Assembly: GCF_001680005.1 (NCBI RefSeq)
Contig: NC_033569.1
Coordinates: 558,001-622,000 of the forward strand
Reading direction: 5' to 3'
DNA: 64,000 bases
From: Plasmodium coatneyi
Taxonomy: Eukaryota > Apicomplexa > Aconoidasida > Haemosporida > Plasmodiidae
The notes beneath the pieces are model-generated. The model saw only the letters and a program-made list of their open reading frames with translations. It ran no database searches and had not been told where the DNA came from. The position numbers were made by a program, and so were the translations under genes. This document shows positions 32,161 through 42,136 of the stretch, piece after piece (the stretch's first letter is position 1; every line of letters starts with the position of its first letter).

Positions 32161-32239
32161 AAATTTCATATTCATAGTTATAGAACGAACCGATAATTTT
32201 GCATACATATACTTCCCTTATTCAAAAAATATATGAACA
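32161..32239 (-). repeat. inverted repeat, right arm, upstream of kir gene 8
   Basis: Partner of 30962-31039; contains TCATAGTTATAGAACGAACC and TACATATACTTCCCTTATTC. It lies about 165 bases before the kir gene 8 start. Confidence 0.9.
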
Positions 32240-32402
32240 TATATATAAGGGAGGAACAACAACAACAATTACACACAACAATATACACAACTTATAACTT
32301 GGATTTGCAACTTGTACAACAACAATTACACATAACAATCCTTGTAACAACAAAGGAACAAGAAGAAGGAACTTCATAATATACAAAATATATACGTAAA
32401 TC

Positions 32403-34378
32403 ATGGAAGCAATAAAACTCTTACAGGTTTGTCCCTTCCTTCCTTTTTTCCACCTGCAACATGAACAGTTATATATTATGCATACAGCATTTTATGCATA
32501 ACACAATAAACTGAAAAGGAAGAAATACATGGAAATACATGTATACATATGTACACATTCTGCTTCCTACCAATTATATACTTGCAGAACCTGAATCCCT
32601 ATAGTTTATTTTCGAAATCCGTATACTATAATAAATTCGATGGGGCTTCTAGGAGCAAATGTAATTGTAAAGATATTAAGTCTGGGGACTGGGAGAAAGC
32701 ATTAAATGATAAGGAGGGGGAGTACCGCGGAATTAGGGGGTCTGGGACTATGTATATGAATGCTTATTGTTGCGCATGTGAAATGAAAAAGAGCAACACA
32801 GGGGATGATATACCTTGTCATTTTTTCTACTACTGGATGGGGAAACGGGTCCTCCTGGGTTCACTCGATTATACGTTGTCGGACATCCTGAAAGCAATTT
32901 ACAGTACGCTAGAAAATGTTGCCAATGAGCATAAGTGTGAAGTTAATTACAAAGATGTTGACAGCACACGCTTCTATCGCAGGAATGACGTGTACGACTT
33001 CCTCTATGACTATGAAAAGATAAAGGAGCACGTACAGAGTTGTACAGGTCCTACAGATCAAAGATGCTCTAAGTACCTACAAAAAATTACAACCATCTAT
33101 GCTGCTATAGAAGCAGATTGTAATGACAGCACCGATGATGATTATTGTAAAAAATTTTGGACAAAAGAAAATAAGGAAGACATTAAAGGAAAACTAGCAG
33201 AATTGGAATTTATCCTTGCACCTAAAGCGGAAACTCGAGAAAAAGGAGCTGAGATATGTTCTCTTGCAGATCTAAAATCACAAACTTTGAACGATTCAAT
33301 CCCCTTATCTGAAGCAAACGAAGCCGTTCGTTCTGCTACTACAAGATCCTCCCTTTCTTCTATCTTTGGCACATTAGCAGCTACGACAGTTCCTTTCTTA
33401 TTATACAAAGTAAGCATACAAAATTTTAAAAAATAAAAAAAATTGAAATATTTATCAATATTCTTAATATTCTAACAACCCACCTACCACCAGCACCCCT
33501 AGCAACCCACCTACCACCAACACCCCTAGCAACCCACCTACCACCAACACCCCTAGCAACCCACCTACCACCAACACCCCTAGCAACCCACCTACCACCA
33601 ACACCCCTAGCAACCCACCTACCACCAACACCCCTAGCAACCCACCTACCACCAACACCCCTAGCAACCCACCTACCACCAACACCCCTAGCAACCCACC
33701 TACCACCAACACCCCTAGCAACCCACCTACCACCAACACCCCTAGCAACCCACCTACCACCAACACCCCTAGCAACCCACCTACCACCAACACCCCTAGC
33801 AACCCACCTACCACCAACACCCCTAGCAAACCACCTACCACCAACACCCCTAACAATCCTTCCTTTATTCCACCCAACTAACAACCCACCTACCACCACA
33901 CCACACAAAAATCACCTTCCTTTCCTTCCACCTACCACCCCTAGCAACCTTCCTACCACCTAACAACCTTCTTCCACCGCTAACCCATCATTCTAACATC
34001 CCTAACAACCTTCATTCTAACACCCCTAAATCTTTCATTCTAACATTTCCTTTTTAACCCATTCTCTCCCTTTAGTATAAACCATGGTCTTCCTGGTTCA
34101 GTAACAACTCCAATGGAAGAAGAGGAAAAAGGCCTACAGAACAGAGCACCTTTGATACACTCACAGAAAGCAGCTCAACGTACGGTTCAACGGACGACAG
34201 CTCAACAATAGGTCCAACAGAAAATTCCACCACACTACGCTCTCGTGCTATGCACACAAGACAGCCTAACAGGGGAGGGAAAACAAGACCGTCTACCCAA
34301 GGACAGTCTATCGGGCGAGCAGGAACAAATAATAATACACGGGGAGGTCGCGGAATGGTAGGTTATCAGAACATGTAA
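32403..34378 (+). CDS. kir: KIR/PIR variant antigen, kir gene 8
   Basis: Exons 32403-32426 (MEAIKLLQ, donor GTTTGT), 32588-33409 (acceptor TACTTGCAG) and 34076-34378, all phase 0. The large exon starts NLNPYSLFSKSVYYNKFDGA and is cysteine-rich (CNCKDIKS, NAYCCACEM), with CHFFYYWMGKRV, YDFLYDYEKIKEHV, YCKKFWTKENKED, and SEANEAVRSATTRSSLSSIF leading into the membrane segment GTLAATTVPFLLYK. The tail opens YKPWSSWFSNNSNGRRG, is rich in Ser/Thr and Arg, and ends GMVGYQNM. The 666-base last intron carries a 27-base minisatellite. This is the last antigen gene before the core chromosome. Confidence 0.9.
33473..33855. repeat. 27-base minisatellite in the last intron of kir gene 8
   Basis: About 14 nearly identical copies of a 27-base unit (AACCCACCTACCACC plus AACACCCCTAGC). 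More degenerate CCACCTACCACC/CCTAACAACC sequence follows to about 34045. Because the unit is 9 codons, all frames of the minus strand stay open, giving false Gly/Val/Leu repeat proteins. Confidence 0.93.
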
Positions 34379-34421
34379 CATCACGTGCTCATGTAACAAA
34401 TCGTATGTAATGTTTCCTTTC

Positions 34422-34472
34422 CTTCCTGGAGGAAGCATAAATTAACGCACACAGTTTATATACAGTGTAAGG
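34422..34472 (+). promoter_or_regulatory. kir 3' element, copy 8
   Basis: Hairpin CTTCC-TGGA-GGAAG (34422-34435) then CATAAATTAACGCACACAG and TTTATATACAGTGTAAGGG. It starts 43 bases after the stop. A type B fragment (GTGTTTGAATAACTG, near 34577) follows. Confidence 0.68.
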
Positions 34473-34855
34473 GAAGAATGGCCTTCCTCATTTTTCATTC
34501 TTCTTTTTTCTTTTTTTTTTTTTTGATTCCTTCTTTTCTTCATATTTCATTCCTTTTTTGCCTTCCTTCCATTTGTGTGTTTGAATAACTGAATCAAGGG
34601 AAGGTATTTCAAGCAGGGCGACAGAAGAAAAAGAAAAAATAAAAAAAAAAAGAGAAGGAAAAAAGGCGAAATACATTTTTAAAAGAATTAAAGCAAAACG
34701 GAACACCCATATGGAGCGTGCTTCTTACAAAATCATGGCAAATTTCGTCATTTTTGGTAAAATGGGTGTATCAAACGTGGCGTCATTTTCTTAACAAGAT
34801 GGACATTTCGCGATAGGTCGGTGTACAAATTCGTATACCGCACTTTATATATGTG

Positions 34856-36151
34856 TTATTCCTTTTTAAAGGAGAAAAATCTAAGGGACCCAAAAAAGAT
34901 GAGCCCCCCGAAAAATAAATAGAGCGAACGAAAGCAGCATCCCTTGTAGAATGTCATATATCCTTCTTCGGCTATTTCTGTGACGGTTTCTATGTAGGAT
35001 TTTCCCTGAGAAGTTTTGTTTTTTTGGGGGGGTTAACAATGTGTTCGAGCACGGAAAAAGGGAGCGACACGCACACGCACACGCACGTGGGCATGTACCA
35101 GCGCATATATTGACACATATTTCTGCGCTGGCGCTAATTTCCGGTTCATACGTATATAATTTGCCTAGACTTTATCACGTCCATGGGGGTAGTTAAAAAC
35201 CCGGCGATTCCGCCTGAAAGGAATGGAATGCAAGTGGTAAAGGTGTCATTCGGGCTACTCCCCTTTAAGCAGACGAAGTGCATAATGCGTAACGCAAAAT
35301 GGGCAGGGTAAAACGTATGTTAAGCACAATTTGTCCAGCGCGCATTCACCACTGTCCCTCTCCCCCTTTTTTGCCAACCTGCAAGTCCGCCGCATATGGC
35401 AGACGTTATGGAGGGGTACTTCTTGGAAAATTTGCCATAGTCTGTAAAAGTGAAAAAGGGTAAGGGAGGGGTGGAATGTTACATACAGGTACGCAGTTTT
35501 GTGATGTGGCTCTCCCACCTCGGGAAGAATCTCCGTTTTGCTGCTGGCTTCCCCTCCGTTGCACCTCTCTTGGCCTTTTCCTTAAAGGTCTCCCACAGGA
35601 AGTACTGAATGCAGTCAAAGGGAATTTCGCGCACGATCATAACGAAATAGCTTTTTCTCAAAAACGACATCAGGCCTTCCCGTTGCGTGACATCGTAGAT
35701 CGTGCTTATCACGGAGTTACTTCCAGACACCTGCATTTTCTGCTTCACTATTTCGAATGGCAGCCTGTCAAAAAAAAAAAAAGACGTTCTTCATGTCGCG
35801 ACGGAGGCGGCTGTCCCCGCCAGGCGCTTTGCTTTCCAATTGTTTTCCCATTTTTTGCATCTCACCTCACGGCACACGCTGTAACCTCCGCCACGCTTGT
35901 TGAAATTAGGTACAAATTCGTCTTGCTGATATTTTCTCTATTTTCTACGCAGAATGGGAAAAATAAAAAAATTTTTTAAATTAAACTTTTCCCCGGAATG
36001 CTTATCGTGCCATTTTACTGTCACCCCCGTTTGTTCAGAATCGCGAACAACAAAACGAGAACAGTTCACCAAAGCAACAACTCATGGGTGTGTGTGCGAA
36101 GGACACAACTGGGGGGATGTCAAAATGAATAAAAGGTATAACCTTGGTACG

Positions 36152-36182
<31 letters not shown>

Positions 36183-36663
36183 CAAAGTTCAATTTTAAAT
36201 GTACACAATGACACATTTGGGACGGGAAAAAAAAAAAAGAGAAACATACCTGTCAGTAACTTTTTGGATAATTCATAAAAACAGTAAAAGAAAGCGCTAG
36301 CTGGAACTGTGCCAACTAAAGTTGGCAAAATCCCACTATACAATTTCCTTATGTCAGAAAATGAGAAGGACTTTTTTGCCTGGGCATTCGTTTTTATGCT
36401 GTCAATGGGGTACAACACGGCGTCCACGGCAACGCCCGATAGGGCTCCCGTTACCAAATTGTCTGTTAAAAGGGGGGAAGGGGAAGCAGGAACAAATGAA
36501 AAGGGGGAAAGCGATGTGGTGGACGAAGCGGCTAAACGTTTATATAGGTCACCCATCGTTAAGGTGTATATCTCCTGTCGGTGCTCTGATCACGTCTATC
36601 TCGTTAAGGGATCTATAACAATTTTTTTTTTTTCCTCTTTTGGCTTTTACGCAAGTGCTCCAT
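34856..36663 (-). CDS. SAMC: mitochondrial carrier, S-adenosylmethionine carrier type
   Basis: Six-helix inner-membrane carrier of the SLC25 family, most like the SAM importer (yeast Pet8 group). Exons in order of transcription: 36663-36651, 36462-36250, 35944-35866, 35764-35493, 35441-35379, 35213-35152, 35005-34856; phases agree at every junction and give 283 residues, the normal family size. Three carrier signatures are present: PIDSIKTNAQA in repeat 1, PFEIVKQKMQ in repeat 2, PMDVIKSRQ in repeat 3, with GTVPASAFFYCFYE and FYKGCCFRSLYLFFGG typical of the SAM carrier branch. The first exon (MEHL) fits in phase; an unspliced start at 36556 (MGDLYKRL) is the alternative. An insertion of about 20 basic residues lies between helices 4 and 5. 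It converges on kir gene 8. Confidence 0.88.
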
Positions 36664-37938
36664 GAGTGGTACGGTGTCGACGGGGAGGACGGGAAAATAG
36701 GGCTTTTTCACACTAAGCCGCTTGGACAAAAAGAAGGTAATAACACAGCCTCATGCAGCGAAGCTTAATCTGATAAACAATTTTGCCCCTGTAAATTTTT
36801 CTCCCAACATGGGTGTAATCATTAAACAAAGGCAATCTTCCTGCGGGGGCGCAAAGGCGCAACGCAAATGACTTGGGAGGACGTACCACAGGAACAACGA
36901 GTTCTGTTTACACGTAACGTATGTTGCCCACCACCATTGGCTTCTTCTGCAAAGGTGTTTCGACAGGTGTGTGTATTCGCCTTTTCGCGTTTTGCATTCT
37001 TCCCCTTTCTGCTTCTCCCCTTCCAAAGCATGGTTTTGATGCTCGCAAAAAGGAAGCAACATGGGGGGAATTCACTTCACCTTTTGCGCTTAAAATGCTA
37101 TTTTGCCCCTTTTTCATATGGTGCCTTATGTTTCACCAAACTAAACCCTTTTTGGTTGGAGTGGTCCCCTTTGCGTGGACGACGAATCGTTCCAAGGAAA
37201 AGGGCGCCGAAAGAATCGATTCGTCGTCCACGCAAAGGGGGTAGAATGGGACAACATAAAACGAAAGAAAACGAACATCCCTCCTGGCCTGGCCCGTGCC
37301 ATGAAACCACTATATTCTACATTTCTGTTTCGTTTCTCTTTCCCTGAGGTGCGTCCTCCAAAAGAAATACGCGTCAGGTTGACCCGTCTCTCCCTGGCAA
37401 CAGGTGCTCATGGTATACAGGTCAAGTGTGAAATACCAACCGAAGAGGGATTCACATTCCACTTCTTATGGCAAAATTCTATCCATGAAAGAAAAAAAAA
37501 AAAAAAAATTTTCAAAACGTTCACGCGTTGGGGGTGGGGCGCGTCGAAAAATGGTTCACCCCTTTTGGGGTGCCATGAAAAACGGAAAAAAAGTGCAAAA
37601 AATTCGAAAAAAAAAAAAAAAAACAATGACCAGAAAGGAAGGTGCGAAATGAGAAAAAATTGTGCAGAAAAAAAAAAAAAAAACGCCAAAAAAAAATAAC
37701 ACAACTATGAAAAGAATGGACGTCATCCAAAAGGAGAGATAGTGAATGCACAAACGAAGGGCTACACCCAAATACAGATATAGTTCCACCTCGAAGCGGA
37801 TAGCACCAACCCCAATACAGTTCGTGCCCAGGGAACAAACTGACGCAGCCTTAACTTCATATCACCCCCCAAAAGAAGGCACGCAAATGCCACAGGAAAA
37901 ACTGTAGCAGGTGTAAAAGCAAAGCAATTTGACACACA
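36664..37938. other. divergent intergenic region between SAMC and the 451-residue gene
   Basis: Several open frames cross this stretch on both strands, but none has domain-like or conserved-looking content. Poly(A) tracts lie at 37490-37507 and 37605-37690. It contains the long perfect inverted repeat listed separately. Should include both promoters. Confidence 0.55.
37166..37240. repeat. perfect 24-base inverted repeat (hairpin)
   Basis: 37166-37189 is the exact reverse complement of 37217-37240 (arm starts CCCCTTTGCGTGGACGACGA), with a 27-base spacer containing GGAAAAGGGCGCCGAAAG. Such length and GC content are unusual for this intergenic DNA. Confidence 0.95.
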
Positions 37939-39294
37939 ATGGAGAAGAATCTGGAGAAGGGAATTGCCATCATTCGAAACCTGGCGCAAAAATACAAAAA
38001 GACCATTCTGCAGCGGTTAAACCCCAAGACGCAGAAAAGCATCAACAAAAAAAAAAAGAAAAAGAAAAAAACAAACAAACGCACACACACATTTAACAAC
38101 TTGCAAAAGAAACAAAATGACAGAAGAAAGGGAAAGGAAGATAATAAAATGAAAAAGCTAGACAATTATCTGATTAACCAGGAAAACGAATTGGATTTGC
38201 AAGAAAACTATTCCTTGTTTGGCAGCAAATTTAATGCTCATGCGGATGACCTTTTTTACTACAACCCTCAAGAGGATAAAATGGCAACCCACTTAATAAG
38301 CAAAAAGGCAGAAGGAAAGAATAGTGAAAGTAATAAGGACACCCAGGTTAAGGACAATTTTGTCGATTCTTTGAATTCACTCAAATTTAAAATTAAACAG
38401 GAAATTCAAGAAAATAACGATCTGCTGTCTCTGCAAACGCGTAACCTGCTAAGACGACAGAGCAGTAAAGAACAGATGAAAGGGAACAGCTTCAGCTGCG
38501 GGTCAAAGAGCATTGCTATCCCAGGGAATAACCCCAACAAAAGGGCCCTTAAAAAGACAAACGGTCCAAATACAGAACACATAGATAATGTAAGCACCAA
38601 AATGAAAAAAATGAGAAACTGCTCTGAAGCGGAAGGAACTGTTAGTAACAACTGTGGACAAACATCTAGCACTTCCTTCCCCCACCAAATGGGAGATAAT
38701 AAGGCAAAGGAAGCAAACGCACTTCCTGCCAATTCTGGACAAATAATCGATGATGTCCTTTTCCAAAAAGACGAATTGTTAGCTGAAGGGGAAAGTAACA
38801 CCTTAGTGTTCGGGAAAAACAATTTTGAAAGCTTTAACAAAATTGTTGAAGTTTCCAGGAAGGAAAAGGAGCAAGGTAAAAATGAAAGGATGGGCAAAGC
38901 TGAGAAGGAATTATCTGCCCAATTTATCCAGCAAGGCCGAAACGAGCAACCTATTTTGAACCAACTGGAGGAATCCTGCGCAGATGATTTTTTTAAAGAA
39001 GATGAAAATAATCAACAAAATCACGTAACGTCAGAGCAGAACGGCCAAAGTGACTTTCCAGGAAGCGGCGGAAGTCGTCTTCGCACAGTTAACCCAGACG
39101 ACGTTGGGCACCTCACAGAAAGCGCGCAGGGGGGAAAGGCAGGCCAGAAAAATATATCCACTCCAAGGGATGAAAACCCTGAGTTTGACTTTTTCCAGGA
39201 TGCAGCGACGCCCTTAAAGGAGGACAACTGTTTTGATTTATTCTTTAACGAACCCATGGCAACTCCAACCATATTTCAGAGGAGAAGGCATTAG
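37939..39294 (+). CDS. conserved Plasmodium-type protein of unknown function, 451 aa
   Basis: Single exon. I do not recognise a domain. The N-terminus is basic (EKNLEKGIAIIRNLAQKYKK) with a Lys run near residues 36-43, followed by a low-complexity Asn/Ser/Gln/Lys body. The C-terminal third is acidic with repeated Phe-containing patches (DDFFKEDENNQ, EFDFFQDAATPL, CFDLFFNEPMATPT). No membrane segment or signal peptide is visible. The basic head and acidic Phe-rich tail would suit a nuclear or scaffold protein, but that is a guess. The start is chosen as the first ATG of a frame with no obvious upstream coding. Base composition matches the core genes rather than the kir island. Confidence 0.75.
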   Translation: MEKNLEKGIAIIRNLAQKYKKTILQRLNPKTQKSINKKKKKKKKTNKRTHTFNNLQKKQNDRRKGKEDNKMKKLDNYLINQENELDLQENYSLFGSKFNAHADDLFYYNPQEDKMATHLISKKAEGKNSESNKDTQVKDNFVDSLNSLKFKIKQEIQENNDLLSLQTRNLLRRQSSKEQMKGNSFSCGSKSIAIPGNNPNKRALKKTNGPNTEHIDNVSTKMKKMRNCSEAEGTVSNNCGQTSSTSFPHQMGDNKAKEANALPANSGQIIDDVLFQKDELLAEGESNTLVFGKNNFESFNKIVEVSRKEKEQGKNERMGKAEKELSAQFIQQGRNEQPILNQLEESCADDFFKEDENNQQNHVTSEQNGQSDFPGSGGSRLRTVNPDDVGHLTESAQGGKAGQKNISTPRDENPEFDFFQDAATPLKEDNCFDLFFNEPMATPTIFQRRRH

Positions 39295-42097
39295 TTTGGG
39301 GAATATACTTACGTATTATTCCTCCTTTTAATGATCCATTTAATGCTGCATTTTTTGGCCCGTTTTTAATCCCCTTTTTTTATGCCCTTTTTTTCTGTTT
39401 TCCCTTTAAATTGTGCAAATGAGAAAGCCAATTTTGTACCTACGGATTTCATTAACGTAAGGAATTTGTTTGTTACCACGATGATACACCTATGCACACA
39501 TGCTCGTGAAACGCTTTAATCACAGCACATGTTTTTCCCACTGAATCGACATGTGTGCGCCGTCCCCCTTTTTTTTTGTGTTTGAAAACGATAAACCAGT
39601 TGATATTGTATTCCACGTTTTTGTGGATAACTTTCCCCACATTAAATTCGTAAGCCTCGATTTAGGTATCTACTCTTCACGCTGTCGTTTAAGGGAGCCA
39701 CTTTCACGGGCGCACCGATCAAACTTTTGAATATCACTCCTATTTTCGCTGTTTCTACAAATGCGGCACAAAGTTCCTCGGAGTGTATCATTACAATTGA
39801 CCCATTTTAGTGGGAGGAGTCACCATGGCTCATATACATTGCTGGGGCGCGAAAGTGAAGTCCATCGAAGGTCGCAATATTTACTTTTCATTCCACGTAC
39901 TTTCACTTTCTATGTGGCGTAATCGAACTGGAGGTGAAGATGGCACGTGGGCTGCTTAAAATTGCGGTCATGCAGGTCCTTTCAGCATTTGTAAAGGTTA
40001 AAGTTGCTTTCTAAATAATAAACCGTGCGATAAAATATTTTTTGTGCCAGTAATGGGCGCTAATTGGGGGAAATAAATCGTGTTGCGCGCGGCACACCCT
40101 TCCAGTGTGATGCGTACGCATACATTTTTGGGTACTTTTTTTGTGTACTTTTTATAGGTAAATTTTTTGTGTACTTTTTATAGGTAAATTTTTTGTGTAC
40201 TTTTTCGGGTATTTTTTTCGGGTACTTTTTTTGTGTACTTTTTTGGTACTTTTTTCCGTTCACTCTTGCGTAGTGCACGTACGGGCTAAATGCCCCGCAC
40301 CACATGCAAAGCGCGGATGAAGGGCGATTCCGTTGCCCATGAGTAATTGCAACACAGTGGCTGAAGCAGCGAAAATGCGCAGTTACGACATCCTACGCGT
40401 GGCCATAAAAATGCAATTTTAGCAAAGACATTTTGGGTTGGCATTTTACTGTGACATGGTGAACAAATTGCGAAATGCTTAAAATGAATAAAACTCGGTA
40501 AGAAAAAATTTCGCGTACGTGTACGCGTTTTTTTTTTAATTATGACAGCCTTATTTTTGCATGCAACTATTTGAAAAATTTGCTAATGGTGCATATTTTC
40601 GTCCTGTACGCGAAAATGCCTACCTTTGCATAAAAGCGGCAATTTGAATGTTGAAAATATGGTGAGCGTGTATCTACAAGAAAACCACTTGGGGTGGCCA
40701 ACAGGATAAACACTTTTTAGCATCCTTGCATATGCACGTGCAAAAGTGCTTACGGTCGACCTGCGTACCTTACGATAACATTCTTTCGCACAAAGGACTT
40801 GGCAATTTTGAAAGCACGTACGCACTCCGTACGTATGTAGATGAAAATAAAAATAAGTGCCACATTTTTCGCATCGACGTTTGAACGTACGTGTGATGTA
40901 CATGAAAAAATTTACTAAAAAAAAAAAAAGTCTTACAATTGTGAATGCATTTTTTTTTCTTGTATCGTTACGAGATACTATCACGCATAGCCAGTTTTGC
41001 CCTTTTACTAATCATTTTTTGGCTGCCACATTTTTACCTCTTTTTTGCATAACAAATCTGTTATCTACATTCTTTTGTTGGCTTATGTATGAACCTCTCT
41101 CGTCAGGGATTATTTTTACACAATTACTACTTTGGGCATACTACATTGAAGCGTTCCATTTTTGCTTATTCCCTTTGCGGCTTACCCCTCGCCTCGAACT
41201 TTTCCCTTTTTCCTTCATGCCATACGTGATTGTGGCTATGTGTACATGTAGAGTGACGGGAGCTAAGCCGCGAAGCGTTTTCAAGGAAACGCGGAAATAG
41301 TACCCTTGTGCAAGGAAATTACGAAAATAACGGGACCACTTGCGCATTGTGGACCTTTTTTTGCATATTAAAAAAAAGGCCCATATGAGCAAAAATTATG
41401 CATAAATTTTGTGCTAAAAAGTACACACCAAATTTATCAATCAATTGCACACAAAATATGAGCATTTAGGAAAAAAAAAAAAAAAGCTCGCTACGTATAA
41501 CTGTTGTATTGGCTACCTATAACGGTGACCGCGTGCGTTTTTTTATGAACAGTTCAGATTTTTTTTTTTTTTTTGGTACATGAATGGATATATATAAGTG
41601 TACGAAAGTAAAGATGCCCAAATGTACAAATGTGTAGATATATAAATACATAGATATATATAAGCATAAATGTGTATAAGCATAAATGTATATATAATAT
41701 GTGCAATCTACGTATTCTCCCATGCATCAGACGAACTTTTACACACAAGCTAGCCACTTCGCAGTGAAACCACTAAATTTTGCTGTACGCACGAGTGTAC
41801 TTTTTTTTTTTTCCATGACGCACAGCACATATTTTTACTGTACACCTGACCACGGATGGATGAAAAAAAAGGAAGTAGCTCTAAGGCGTACACACATTAG
41901 CACATGTATGTACGTACTTTGTTCTTCTTTTGTTGGCATGTCCTTTAATTGAACTTTTCTTCTATAGTTGTGCTTCCCCCATTTGTGCGTCCCTCAATTG
42001 TGCTTCCTCCTTGTACACATGTACACACCACTCGTTTCCGTCCAAGGCATTTTTATTAATCCACATGCCCTGACCATTTTTAACAGCATCGCGATGT

Positions 42098-42136
<39 letters not shown>

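Noticed and set aside
33426..33908. Two long minus-strand frames (Gly/Val/Leu and Arg/Gly/Val/Trp repeats) across the kir gene 8 intron
   Set aside because: They are by-products of a 27-base tandem repeat, whose length is a multiple of three. The repeat lies in an intron with good splice sites.
36868..37347. 159-codon plus-strand frame upstream of the 451-residue gene, and overlapping minus-strand frames
   Set aside because: No domain, no codon-like pattern, and it reads through the perfect inverted repeat. Better explained as noncoding.
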